From Cyathus striatus (taxonomy: Eukaryota > Basidiomycota > Agaricomycetes > Agaricales > Nidulariaceae), in the NCBI GenBank assembly GCA_025738555.1, contig JAOVFP010000017.1, positions 992,001-1,056,000 on the forward strand: a stretch of 64,000 bases of DNA, in the 5' to 3' direction. Made by a program: the position numbers and the translations under genes. Below are positions 10,524-22,554 of the stretch, piece by piece; within the stretch, counting starts at the first letter, position 1, and every line of letters starts with the position of its first letter. The notes under the pieces were generated by a model. That model worked only from the letters and a program-made list of their open reading frames with translations, was not told where the DNA came from and made no database searches.

Positions 10524-12967
10524 GTGTGTGCTGCTAGAGAATCAGAGTCTTTACGTGTTATAAAAGGACTTGTGAATGGACAGGTAGAGAAAGAAGCACT
10601 GTTAGACAGTGGTTCACAGATCATCACTATGAGTAAAAAGGTTGCAGAAACTTGTGCCATTTCATTTGATCCCTCTGTGAAAATAAAAATGCAGAGTGCA
10701 AATGGAGAATATGAGATGACATTGGGACTTGCACAAAATGTACCTTTCAAAATAGCTGGAGTGACTATGTACCTCCAAATACATGTTCTGGAAAATCCAC
10801 CATATGAACTATTGTTAGGACGACCATTTGACTGTTTAATGGCAAGTAGTATTCAAAATGAATTAGATGGAGGTCAATATGTGACTGTAACAGATCCAAA
10901 CACATTTGAGAAAATAACCATCCCTACACATGAGAGAGGGAAGATGAAGATTGTCACCGAAGACAATCAAAATTTTCATTAATCAATGATTTGATCCCTG
11001 ATCAAGGAGAGGCAGTGCTAATTATGTCATATGGACAAAATGAATTAAAGATGGACAGAATGTATATGAAAGATGATAAACCGATGTTAACAGTACAGGA
11101 CTTGCAATGTGCATATATGATGGAACAGGCAAGAGATGGACAACTTGAGGATAAGAAAATGGAGGCATTCTTTTTAAGTTTGACACAAGGGACAACTGGT
11201 GAACTCGGCAATATGAAAACGGACAACACAGTGAGAGCGTGTTTGGCTGGAAAGAAATATAAGCCAGTAGCTCAGAAAGTTAGACCAGTGTTAGCTGATG
11301 TGCCCCAAGAGTATTACATAAAGCATGAAATAAAGGGAAATCCTTTAGAGAATATGCTAGAGTTGCCTGAAAAGCCACCAGACTTTGTTCCAACTAAGAG
11401 ATACACAGATGAACGAAAAGATGAAATGGATAAAGTCCACGGACAGGACTTCTTATGGAATGAAGAATGTAAACTGATGCACTGGATGATAAGAGAACAG
11501 GAAGAAGCTTTCGCTTGGGATGATACAGAGCGTGGGAAATTCAAAGAAGAATTCTTCCCACCAGTACAAATCCCAGTAATACCTCATATACCTTGGGTAG
11601 AAAGAAATATTCCTATTCCATTAGCACTCTGTGAAGAAGTTTGCAGAATTATCAAGTCAAAAATTGATAATGGAGTATATGAACCATCTAATGCATCCTA
11701 CCGATCAAAGTGGTTTTGTGTTGTGAAAAAAGATGGTAAAAGTTTATGATTAGTGCATAGTCTTGAACCATTGAACCAGGTGACTATTGCTCACTCAGGC
11801 TTACCACCTGCAACTGAAGAACTAGCAAATCACTTTGCAGGAAGAGCATGTGGTGGGATTTTGGACTTGTATGTTGGATATGATGAATGAGTACTAGTGA
11901 AGAGCTCAAGGGATTTAGCCACATTCCAAACTCCCTTTGGAGCACTTAGATTAGTAACTTTGCCTATGGGATGGACAAACTCGATTCCGATTTTCCATGA
12001 TGATGTAACTTACATTTTGCAAGATGAAGTATCGGAATACACTAAACCTTATATTGATGATTGTCCATTGAGAGGTCCAGCTACCCAGTATGAGTTAGAA
12101 GATGGAGGTTATGAAACAATCAAAGAAAACTCTGGAATCAGATGATTTGTTTGGGAGCACTTCCAAAATGTGAACCGAATTCTGCAGCGCATGAAGTATT
12201 CAGGTGGAACTTTCTCAGGGAAGAAGTCAATCCTGTGTGCAGATGAATTTGAAGTAGTTGGGCACATGTGCTCTTACAAAGGACATAGACCAACTGCTAA
12301 AACAATTAACTCTGTAACAAATTGGGGACCCTGTGAGGACTTCAGTAATGTTAGAGCATTCCTTGGAACAGTTGTCCAAGCAAGACAAAACATTCCTAAG
12401 TTTGTTGACTTAGCTGCACCACTATACAATCTGCTAAAGAAAAATGTTGAGTTCCATTGGGGTGAGAAAGAACAAGAATCAATGGTCCTCTTGAAACAAG
12501 CAGTTAAAAATAACTTGCCAATTCACAATCCGAACTAAGAAAGTAAACAACCCTTAGTTGTAGCAGTAGACACATCATATATTGCTACTGGGTGGTTAAT
12601 TTACCAAAGAGATGAGGAAAATCCATCTAAAATCTACTGTGTGAAGTTTGGTTCCAAAACACTGTCTGAAAGGCAATCACGATATTCCCAACCAAAGTGT
12701 GAACTGTTAGGACTTTGCATGGTATTAGAAGAAGAACAATATCTTCTATTTGGATGTAGAAACTTAGTCATAGAAACAGATGCGAAATATTTGTTTGGCA
12801 TGCTAAACAATCCCAGCAATATGCCAAATGCAACTACAAACCATTGGGTTGACTTTATCCAAACAAATTTCTTCTTTAAGCTTGCACATAAAGCTGGAAA
12901 GACATTTGGACCTGATGGGTTGTCTTGAAGGAAGTTTGCTACTGGTGATCAGACAGATTGGAAGTTT
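10524..12967 (+). pseudogene. Element 1 pol: protease, reverse transcriptase, RNase H (broken)
   Basis: An aspartic protease with LLDSGSQI lies at about 10599-10622 and GRPFDCL further on. The RT follows from about 11580: SKWFCVVKKDGK, ILDLYVGYDE with the first catalytic Asp, and YIDDCPLRGP with the catalytic pair at about 12050. RNase H follows (VAVDTSYIATGWLI, YSQPKCELLGL). Stops interrupt it at 11747, 11888, 12143 and 12926 (all TGA) and 12536 (TAA). Against element 2 the four TGA codons align with Arg: GKLRIVH, FDARKIH, GIRRFIW and LSRRPLA. Without them the frame reads through, so the decay is point mutation rather than rearrangement. Confidence 0.85.
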
Positions 12968-14811
12968 ATGGATGAATCTGAGGATGATGAGCAACCATAT
13001 ATCCTTGAAAAGAAATTCACAAATGATCCTGATCCTCTTCCATTAGAGGAATTTTATGAAGAGATTGATACCCAAACTGGTTTCCTAATTGCAGATTCTC
13101 CATTAGACATAAATGATGAACTTAAGGAAGCTAGAGAACAGTATCAAGCTGAACTGGAAGTAAAGCATAACATAGTTAACAATAAAAATTGTCCTGAACA
13201 AGTTAAGCAATACCTCTGCCAGTTTACAACAGTAAAACAAGTACTCCCTGAACCAGAGTACATTGGACCTTACCCAGAAGAGCACCGTCTGGAAGCAAGT
13301 CACATCAGAGATGAAAAAATGCAACTACTAAAAGATTGGCTCAAAGATACAAGTGTTACACCAGCTGGTTACACTCCAACACAGTTTAAGACATTTAGAC
13401 GATTCGCAAAGAAGTACTTCCTGGATGATGGGAAATTATATCTGAAAGGAGAGAATGGTGAACATAAACTCTATGTTGAAAAACCATACTGAATGTACAT
13501 GCTTCACTCAGCACATGATGCTCTTGGGCATCGTGGTAATTATGCTACAACCAAACTGATGTCAACAAGATTTTGGTGGCCACAATTGGACATGGATGTA
13601 GAGTGGTATGTGAAGACTTGTGAAGAATGCCAGAAGTGACAACAGATGTTGTTTGAAACACCTCCAGTGTTAACTGAAACTCGTCATTGTTCCAGACTCT
13701 ACATGTTGATACACTGCATATGGGGGAAGAATTTGCTTCAAATGGTTGCAAGCATATTGTGCATGGATGATGTGCTCTTTCATCTTGGCCAGAAGCTAAG
13801 GCATTATGAGTAGAAAATGTGAGATCTATTGGACAATGGTTATTTGAAGATATTATTTGCTGATGGGGTTGTATACAAAAGATAGTGACAGACAATGGGA
13901 CACCATTCCTGAAAGCAATGAAATGGGTTGAAGACAAATACTCTATCAAAGCGATCTCAATCTCACCATACAACTCCAGAGCAAATGGTATTATTGAACA
14001 TCCACACTGGGACTTAAGAACAATGTTGATGAAAACATGTGGCAAGAACAATCTTAATAAGTGGTATTACTTCTTGCATCATGTTCTATGGGCAGACCAT
14101 ATAACCCCATGGAAGCAATTAGGATGTTCCCCTTATTTTATGGTTACTGGTGCCCACCCAGTACTACCATTTGATCTTAAAGAAGCAACTTGGCTTGTAG
14201 AACCTCCTTCAGGGATTATGCCAACTGAAGATTTAATTGTGAGACGAGCACAAGCTTTAGCTAAACATGTGCACCATGTTGAACTTATGCGTGAACAAGT
14301 AACTGAAGAAAAGATACGCCATCTTGAAGCAATGGAAAAAGAAGTAGAACACAAAGTACAAGAATGGATATTTGACAAAGGTGATTTAGTATTAGTACGA
14401 AGTCCCAACATAGGTAAAATGTCAAATCAGAAGGGTAGATATAGATACAATGGTCCATATGTTGTAGTTGTGTGAGCAAAAGGAGGCAGTTATGTACTCT
14501 GTGAACTTAATGGTGTAGTATTGCATCGAAAAATAGCCAGAGTAAGAGTAATACCTTATTATGCTCGTAAAAGTATACCTCTACCAGACTCTGTTCAAGA
14601 AGTTATTGATTTATCTGAACAAGGCTTATGGGATATGCTTGCAGAAGAAGAACCAGAAGAAGAAATGCGAAATGACATAGAAGATCTTATGTTTAAAAAT
14701 GTAAGACTTAGAAAAAAAATTGAAGTTGACACTCTAAGTGATTCATAAAATGAGTTAGATAATACTCAAGAAGACTTAGACAAAAATTCAGACTCAGGAC
14801 ATGAAGAATGA
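12968..14811 (+). pseudogene. Element 1 pol: integrase (broken)
   Basis: The N-terminal zinc domain (HSAHDALGHRG, then CEECQK) is followed by a catalytic core with VTDNGTPF and SPYNSRANGIIEH. The tail ends in an acidic stretch, as in element 2. TGA codons at 13490, 13637, 13768, 13807, 13861 and 14473 mostly align with Arg in element 2 (AVHALR, IYHRYG and others). A 1-nt shift near 13682 separates the zinc domain from the core, and a TAA stands at 14746. The true end is near 14811. There is no chromodomain. Confidence 0.82.
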
Positions 14812-14948
14812 GGACAGAAATTCAGATATTTCATAGCTAAATACATAAAAAGATCCTATCTACAGAGCATAGGAAGCAAAAGATGTACTCTAAAGTAAAA
14901 CTACGAGCACTACATCATCAGGAGCAGTAAAGACATAGTTATTTACAG

Positions 14949-16566
14949 CTAAAAGAAAAGAAATACAAGTAAGAAAAGCGAAAATAGAACTAGACATGTG
15001 AATAAAATTACTGTGGCAGAAGCATGGGACATCTTGTCAAGTTCAAACATAATGCTCTTCATAGCGACAACATATTGCTCGATTTTTGTGGCAGCAGCGA
15101 GCAAATCAGCAGACCGTTGAGCGATAACAGCCTCCCAGAAGCTAAGAGACTGTCCTGGCTTGTCAGGGAAGCGACAACCTTCAATGGAGTTGATAACGTT
15201 CATTGCCCACATACGGACATCCGGGAACTCTGTAAAAATAGAACATGCATCAGACAAAAATAGATCGCATAGATTAAAATAGGACAACTTACTAGGGAAA
15301 GTCAAGTCGATGCAGACGCGTTTTTTGGCAACAACCTGAACAAATCTCTTGTAAGAGGGACTGAATAAATCGATATGAGGAAGGGCCTTGTAAGGTATAT
15401 GTATGGCCTCAGGACGAGCCTCAATAGCAGGCTGTAAATAAGAAATATAAAAAGATATATCAGAAAAAACCGAATAAAAATGAAAAGAGATTGCACATAC
15501 CTGAGTAACAACAGGTGTGGGCACAGCAGTATCATCCACTAACATATCAGTGGAGTTCTGTGAAATATTTAAAGTAAGAACCTCGAAAAAATGCGAAAGA
15601 AAAAGAAAGATGTACCAAAGAAACATCAGTAGCAGGTACAACTACTGCAGGTACCGTAATGACAGGTACTTGGACAGCTGGAACAGCTGGAACAATTGGT
15701 GCAGGAGCCTGGGCGGTGACAACCTCGACATCGGAGTCACTGTCAACAGTCTCAACGGACTTAATAACCTTTGCATGCTAAAACAGAGAAAAGAAACGAT
15801 ACAATTTAGCTAAAGATAAAGCAAACAAAACAGAACAAAAGAGACTTACACGACGCTTGACACCAGTACCAGCAGGAGGCATAACAACAGAGACGTTGTT
15901 GCGCTTGCACTGTACGTTGGCACAAATACGGAAGACCGCGTTGTAGTATGGCTCAGGATGAGTGTAGTCGGTGCCACCTTTCTCCGCAAGAGTGTGGTAC
16001 AGTTTGTGCAAGGCAAACATGACTTCAACGAAGTCCACCTCCTTCAACATGTCGGGATAAGCCTCATGGTGCGAAAGTATACGACACTGAGAGATAAAGA
16101 CAATGAGTACAGAATAACAATGAAAGAATAAAATAAAAATAAAAAACACATGAGTTTGCTGTGGGGACCGTCAAGGCTAAGTGCCTTGATGTCGATACCA
16201 AGAGATAGACAATTCTGGAGACTGCCAACCTGGTCTCGCAGAACACGGCAAGCACTGACAAAAGTCAGGGTGTTGGTATAGGACTCGATGGAAGAAGACA
16301 TGGAGAAGTGGTAAGCACAATGGAGTGGTTAAAGAACACAACTCACAAATGCTTCGGATATATACCAAATCTCTATCTGCCAACGATAAATTGCAAATTG
16401 TGGCGTGATACTGCACCCACATGAGCCAAGATACGACGGAAAGATGTCGGATATGTTCATATAGTCCGTAGGTCGGAAAGACTGAGTAAAAAAGCGAGAT
16501 AAGAATGCAAAAGAGACAGCCGAGGATGGCTATTTCAACGTTGATGGGGGGAAGGACATAACACAT
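14949..16566 (-). pseudogene. Antisense multi-exon gene B inside element 1
   Basis: Runs opposite to gag-pol, between pol and the 3' LTR. Exon blocks with GT-AG borders can be read at 16086-15850, 15777-15616, 15557-15501, 15431-15294 and from 15229 on. The phases agree across these blocks, for example KRR joined to HAKVIK and VVTQ joined to PAIEAR. A first block, starting MSSSIESYTN at 16301, does not join in phase, and another possible exon lies at 16485-16350. The 3' end near 14990 is unresolved. The product has a Val/Pro/Ala-rich linker and helical segments (FWEAVIAQRSADLLAAATKI). No known domain was recognised. The introns survive because sense transcripts of the element cannot splice them. 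Confidence 0.55.
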
Positions 16567-16722
16567 GCCTTGGACACTTGAAACTTGAAAAACCGAACGG
16601 TGAAAAATAATAATAAGTCATGGACATTATAGATATGCATAGACCGAACTCATTATGCAAATTTCGAAGCCATAAGAAATTTATTGGAATAAAACTCGAT
16701 AGAACAGTGTACTCTATGTACT

Positions 16723-18070
16723 CTAATCATCATTAATGGTTACAAGCGACGGTACACTATCAGAATTGAAAGAATGCGAATGAGTAGCTTGAAAACGATG
16801 CCCACCACGCTGAGTATGAGAACCACGCCCATTATGACCACCACGATGAGCACTAGAGCCATGTCCCCTAGTCCCACTACCTTGCACAGGAAGCTGTCCA
16901 AACGGAAGGCTCATGTCGTGAATGACATGCACAAATGGCTGTGGATCGATAGTGCCAGGACGGTGTGCATCAGAACGACGAGGCAAAGCAAATTCGTACT
17001 GAGCAATGGACTTGTAGAATTCATGGGGAACTCGAGTCTGGCTAAGTCCCAACTCGGCCTGAGCACGAAATACGGTGGATGGAATGCCCGCTGCCTGAAT
17101 CTCAGCACCGGTTGTGGCAATGAAGAAAGACTCCATAGAGAGGAACTGGGAAGGGGAGATAAGTCCCTTCTTGACAGTGTCGGCAAGATGAAACATGTTG
17201 ATAATTTCAGTGAGATCAAGGTTGGAGGCAAGAATGCCAGGAGAGCGAAGTCCTGAAATACCACCGAGCTTCTGGTATGCCTCGCGGAAGGAATAGACAT
17301 AGTCCAGCAGGTAATTACTGTACTTCGCAGCTTGGATATTAGCCATGGCTGTAAAAAACTGGAGCGAGCGCTGAGCCTCCAGGACAACAGGGAGTCATGC
17401 AGCTAGATCTGTATAAAAGAAATAAGCAGACAAGCTATAAAATGAGAGAGAGGGACATACTGAAAGCCAGAATGTCAACTTGACCTTGGGGAATTTCAGC
17501 AACAAGGATGTGAGATGGATTGTCGAGACGAAAGCTGCACTCTTGCGCAACAGACACTCAAGTACATGTAATACAAGCGCTCCCAGGCGAATCCAGGTTG
17601 ATGATACAAGAGGAACGAGAACATGTGCACTGAGCACAACTGTCAGAACAATGGTTGCGGCAAAGGCTGAGCTTTACAAGCTCATCAATAACCTCATGGT
17701 GGTTGAGTAGTGAGACACCAGTGGACATCATATCTAAAAATTGACAGGACAGTCAGTTAAGAAATAACAGAAAGAGAAAAAAAACCGACATACTGTATGT
17801 CTGGAGAACAAAATACGAAGTAGAGGGAAAATTCTGCGGACAGCGCGAACTCTTGACCTCTATAAGTGATATATCACCAGATGCTGAGACCATTGGTATG
17901 AGATAAGGCCGAAAATGATATGTAGAGCTTGATTGCATAATTTTTTCAAAAAGACCAAGAGATCGGAAAGGGCTTGTGATATACACCCATCCATGAAAAC
18001 ACATGGTGGCACCTAAATGTTCTGGTGTACAGGTAGTAAGACTGAGTTCCAAAACAACCTGATGACACAA
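16723..18070 (-). pseudogene. Antisense spliced Cys-rich gene A inside element 1
   Basis: Three exons, 18070-17794, 17733-17461 and 17408-16723, with introns of 60 and 52 nt that start GTATGT and end AG. All phases match (1, then 1). Exon 2 encodes a cysteine cluster, CRNHCSDSCAQCTCSRSSC, followed by CITCT and ECSFRLD, like small fungal zinc-binding motifs. Exon 3 holds a helical part (MANIQAAKYSNYLLDYVYSF) and a Gly/His/Arg-rich tail. Two in-frame TGA codons, one in exon 2 before VSVAQE and one in exon 3 before LPVVLE, fit former Arg codons. The start lies only about 40 nt from the 3' LTR, so the LTR could act as an antisense promoter. Function unknown. Confidence 0.62.
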
Positions 18071-18102
18071 AAAGAATGTGACTGAGGACAGTCATTTGTT
18101 AG

Positions 18103-18113
18103 TGTGGGGGAGA
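18103..18113 (+). other. Polypurine tract of element 1
   Basis: GTGGGGGAGA lies directly upstream of the 3' LTR, the expected place and composition for the plus-strand primer. Confidence 0.7.
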
Positions 18114-19198
18114 TGATACACTAGTAAATGTAAAGGACGTACTTTAATTTCATTTTTCGCATTCCGAATTTACGGAACTTCCACCTGAGTGCATGAGTAG
18201 GACACAGCAGGGAGGGGCTGAGTTCCCACACCACCTCCCATAATTTACTAAGGGATTAAAACAAATAAACTTATAAAAACATAAAACTCCGCCTCAGTAT
18301 GGTTTAAAACAATTTAAACAAATAACATACCACTTTCATTCAAAAACACACAGTCCTGTTGCATTTGCTAGCACCAGATAAATCCCACCATGCATTATGA
18401 CGAGCCCCAGATTTACAGACCAACCGGAAAAGCGCACAGAGTTGAAAGAAAAACCTAGACCCTAGAACCAGCCCAGAACTCAAGAACTATGCAAAAGCTA
18501 TGCAGACAGTGCACTAGCTGAGCATGGAATGATGCTGATGTATCATGTGCAACCCATGTGCAGATCCCCAGAAGAGAGACAATAGTGGTGCAAGTATGCG
18601 TTGCAGTGATGGCGTGTTGTTGCGATACTGACGCGCCACGTGCACTTGATGATGTAATCAACGCCCGAAATGGAAACAGATCGACATGCTGCCCATATGG
18701 GCACCTGTCGCGACATAGACACACATGCATGCGCGCATGCAATTGGTTGCAGTAACGACTGGGCTAGAACAATGGAGAAACCTAGGAATAAATTAGTAAT
18801 TAGTATAGACCAAAGTAGTAACTAGATATGTCCATAAATGTATATAGATGAGCGAGGAGGGAAGAAATAAGGCAGGAACTGCCAGGCATTCTTCCCTCCC
18901 ACTGACAGGGTGTGTAAAGACAAGAATCAGATATAGTTATGAGACATTTTGATACCGAGAAATATGTACCGTGATACTGAATTGAATCTGAACTTGACTT
19001 TGAATACTTTGATGCATGAACGAGAATAGCCTGAGTTTAAGTTGTTCTAATTTTAACTTGTTCTAAATTTGGATTTGATACAATTGCGCCCCTCGAACTT
19101 ACTGACTTTGCACCTTGGGATTTAAGTTGGTTTATTATATTTGAGATTTATATTCTAAGTATTAACTAAACTAACTACTCTTGTCACGTGACTCAACA
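18114..19198 (+). repeat. 3' LTR of element 1
   Basis: 1085 bp, TGATAC to CTCAACA. Relative to the 5' LTR, most differences are CG in the 5' copy against TG or CA here, for example GAGCGCGTGAG against GAGTGCATGAG at about 18186-18196. It shows the empty site of the 1.3-kb insertion. Confidence 0.9.
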
Positions 19199-20399
19199 GC
19201 AGCCAGACACAGAGAAGTAAAGAAAGTGAATAAATTCTTAAAGAACCCAAGAGCAGTTATACTAATAGTAGACAAGAGCGAGGAATAAAAGAAATTATGG
19301 GAGATTATGGCTAAGAAAATGGCTATATATCGAAAGTTCATTAAAAAAAAAAAATTGTCAAAGAAGCCACTAGAGTTGATTAAATGAAAGGAATGGTAGC
19401 GAAACATCCTTACAATGCATCTGTAGGGCCCCGTCATGTTAGCTAGAAATCACATGTAGATTGTATGTATGAAGAAGCCCAATGGTCATTGTATGGACAG
19501 TCCCCCTTGCATCGAAAACTTGACTCATAGCCCAGCTCATCCCAATCAAAAAGTGGTGGCTCAAACTCATCAAAACTGGTCGCTGTAGCACCCAATATAG
19601 CATTTGCTGATGTATCTTGCAACATCAAGGGTAATCCTACAGAGCTTCTGGAAGTAGGAACAAAGGTGTCCGTGTCGAGAGGTGGCTCATCAGGGACTGT
19701 ATGACTTGATTGTGGGGAATGCTCTGCAAGTGCATCAATATCACCAGTGCTCTCGACCATATCAACCATATCGTCGTCACTGTCTCCTGGAAGAAAGACT
19801 GAAATACACCTCATTCAGAGGGAATAGAAAGCTAATAGAAATAAAAGAAAAACATATGTGGGGTGAAGTTCTTGTTCTCTTTTTCTTCTCTCTCAGCATA
19901 TTTCTTCTGTGCATTTTCAGCTACAGGCTTCAACACCTTTTTTGAGCAAACTGTGAACAGTATCAGTTGACTAAGTATTCATAGCCACATTTTGAATGTG
20001 AACCCTTCTTGAATGGGCTGACAGTTTTTGACCATACACACAGTACTGAACGGTACTTGATGTACTGTGCATACCATACATACTGCACAACAGATACTAA
20101 TTTATGGTATAAATTATAACCTAAATAAGCTATGTAAAATCAATTAAATACTTATTTATTATGCTATAACACTGGTTGATGAGGGTATAATGTATGGGTT
20201 ATCAAGATTCTTCTTGCATCTTTGCCCTCATATACCCAATGAATTTAAGTATAGTAGTGTACTCATAGTATAATTAGGTATTGCTGCTGTACAATTGAGC
20301 TTACCACACATGATACTAATAATTATAACATTTCTCATCAATTAAAATGCAAAAATTCAAATTAAGATTTACTTGGAGAGAATTGTAAGTTTCATATAT
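19199..20399 (-). other. Flank right of element 1 with one possible exon
   Basis: A minus-strand frame at 19443-19814 gives 123 residues with an acidic N-terminal half (GDSDDDMVDMVEST) and FDEFEPPLFDWDELG. It may be an exon of a gene interrupted by element 1, but no domain is recognised and no intron borders are firm. The rest to 20399 is AT-rich and shows no gene. Confidence 0.3.
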
Positions 20400-20414
20400 T
20401 GTAATGACATGTAT

Positions 20415-20670
20415 TTATTTAATGTGGTACCGTGCATAAGTACCGTGCATACTGTGAAAGTACCATGCACTGCCACAATGTACCAAACAAGTACCGCACA
20501 CACCAAAAACCATGTACTGTGCAGATACCATGCACAAAAAACTGTACCGTACAGTACTGTTCATGAAAAAAATACTGTAAATTGGTACCATAAAGTACCA
20601 TGCATGTACTGTGCAGTGTTGTAGATGTACTGTACAACAATTTTCATGTACCATGCAGCATTAGTGTAGT
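20415..20670. repeat. Array of GTACCGTGCA-like motifs in both orientations
   Basis: More than a dozen variants of GTACCRTGCA, TGTACTGTGCA and their complements fill about 250 bp. Smaller clusters occur at 20040-20100. The array makes both strands look open (Tyr/His/Cys-rich frames), which is an artefact of the repeat. No spacer structure like a CRISPR array is present. Confidence 0.65.
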
Positions 20671-21797
20671 GTCTATCATGATACCGGACCAACATCATAA
20701 ATGTACCTTTTAAGAACTCACCCAATTTATGTCAATAAATTAATTGCACTTGTGTTGACACAGTGTATGTACTTCACTCTCACCCATCCTCCTGCTCAAT
20801 ATGCTTATCAATTAAGTATGTTGCTCATTAATGCCAACCTTCCCGCCCATCGTTTCCCACGCTTCCGCTAACCATATTCAGTCCCCTGCCCACCCCTCTT
20901 CTTATAAATTCACACAGTATTTCCTCTGCTAAATACTCACCCTCAACATTTCCCATGCATTTTAGTGTTGCCCACTGCTGCTTATAGCTTCCCATGCTTC
21001 ATCATCCCATCAATTCATTGTTCCCCATCCTCTGCTTTCATTTTCCCATGCACATATTGCTCATTCTTGGACTTTCCCATAAATTTCTAACAAATCAACA
21101 GTACATAAGCTTCATAAATTATAACTGTTGGCTGTATGATTCACTGTACAAAAGTATTAATTATTCCACACTGGTAAGGCTCCAACCATATACTATCCCT
21201 ATACACCTGAAGGGAGTATTTATAGGGATAGAGTAATTATAGTGTATTTATAGTATAAATAGAATTATAGGGTATATCATATAGGGTTTATAAATTACAC
21301 TAAAAATGGCTTAGAAGTCATCACTACTAAAATAATTTAGTTGTTCTTAAAGTGTTCTAACTTTTCAAAAGCAATTATATACCAATTTACTATGGCTGTA
21401 ACATTTTCTTCATTCCACAAAGTTATTATATTCAGTGTGGAAGAAGATTTCAGGTTGAAGGTATTCTTAGACAAAGAATTTGCCAGTGGATAGCATACAC
21501 ATGGGTACCAAAAGTGATGGCAGTTCCCACACTTTAGGAGAATAACATGTAGTATTATTTCAAGTCTAGTTTATCACCCATTGCTTGGAATCTTTTGTAA
21601 CTTTTTATATATGTTGACCATGTGTTTATGCATAGGAATGCAAATTTTTGGCATCATACGACTATTCAATAGTGTACCCACATGTAGTTGCATGGAAGGT
21701 TTTTGGACCTGATGTCAATAAGATCTAATGACCTGTTTGCTAAGCACACATTCCATCTTCAACATCAGTCTTCAACATCTTTTCATCACCTTACCTC
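20671..21797. other. AT-rich stretch without a gene
   Basis: C/T-rich between 20770 and 21070, AT-rich beyond. Short frames only. No repeat or RNA gene was identified. Confidence 0.4.
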
Positions 21798-21919
21798 ACC
21801 CAGAAGCATCCTGCATCCAAGTCTTACCCACTGAGCACTTTCTTAGTGAGTGTACATGGTGTGAGTGAAATTACATATATTTTAATTTATACTACATTGT
21901 GCTAAACTAGGTACTTTAC
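21798..21919. repeat. Left direct repeat flanking gene H
   Basis: About 122 bp from ACCCAGAAGCATCCTG to GGTACTTTA, matched by 46655-46779 with scattered transitions. The two copies bracket gene H and everything inserted in it. They could be short LTR remnants or an older duplication. Confidence 0.6.
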
Positions 21920-21929
21920 AATGGAGTGA

Positions 21930-22549
21930 AGGAACACAATATCTTGCAAATGACATATGATGGCAATGCAGTTCTGCACATACTCAACCTGCTCCAACTC
22001 AGCTTGAGCAAGGCACAATAAGCACATGTATGGCTCAGATTGAGAGCATGGCACACCTCATTCAGACCTGTAAGGAAGCAAAGAATTAATTAGAAAATTA
22101 GAAAATTAGAATAAAAAGGGAAAACATACCAAATAGGGAAGACTCATCAGCACAGTGAGCAATGGAAAAAGCAAACTCTGTATTAGGAGCCAGAATAACA
22201 AAGGAACAGTGAGAAGCAGAGACCTGAGAACAGGCACTGTACTTAGCTCTGAAACCACAAAAAATGCATGGATGACTCTGAGAGATGCAGTTAATACAGA
22301 TGCAAGAGCCAAAATGATCAAGGAGCTCTTGAAGGTTGTTCTGCACAAGCTCAACATTGATTGGCTCATCTGAGGTGAGTTGAGGCATCTCCTTAGGAGT
22401 GCACCTGGCCATATTCATTCCAGTGGCTTTAGACAAAGTCTTTGAAGCCTTGGAAGACCTCAAAGCAGTAGCCTTGCCTGGGGTATTGGCAGTAACTTGA
22501 TGAGAATGAGTAGACAGAGAAGTGGAAGCTGGAGCAGATATAGTAGAGC
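21930..22549 (-). pseudogene. Gene H, 3' part (Cys-rich), split by element 3
   Basis: Continues the minus-strand gene that begins at 46592. The exon 22549-22130 encodes a Ser/Thr-rich part, then CICINCISQSHPCIFC and SACSQ...HCSFV, a cysteine pattern close to that of antisense gene A in element 1. A donor GTATGT and an acceptor CTTACAG border an intron at 22129-22068. The last exon, from 22067, has two competing frames, one reading QAELEQVEYVQNC, so the end is not fixed. When element 3 and one copy of AATTA are removed, the reading frame runs straight from the right-hand part (SSGYHLCN) into CSTISAPAS. Function unknown. Confidence 0.55.
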
Positions 22550-22554
22550 AATTA

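Larger units (their letters stand above)
5442..19198 (+). mobile_element. Gypsy element 1, complete but decayed LTR retrotransposon
   Basis: LTRs at 5442-7812 and 18114-19198 begin TGATAC and end CTCAACA. GCAG is repeated outside them (5438-5441 and 19199-19202), a 4-bp target duplication. The order is 5' LTR, primer site, gag, protease, RT, RNase H, integrase, two antisense spliced genes, purine tract, 3' LTR. Its RT region (YIDDCPLRGP) and primer site match element 2, so the two belong to one Ty3/gypsy lineage. The length of about 13.8 kb includes a 1.3-kb TIR element inserted in the 5' LTR. The coding region is broken mainly by TGA codons. Confidence 0.9.

Noticed and set aside
7949..14811. 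TGA read as Arg, that is, a changed genetic code
   Set aside because: Element 2 and the NLR gene use TGA or other normal stops at frame ends, and the LTR pairs show the DNA itself mutating at CpG. Mutation explains the pattern without a code change.
20373..20654. Overlapping Tyr/His/Cys-rich frames on both strands
   Set aside because: Both arise from the GTACCGTGCA motif array, which is close to strand-symmetric.
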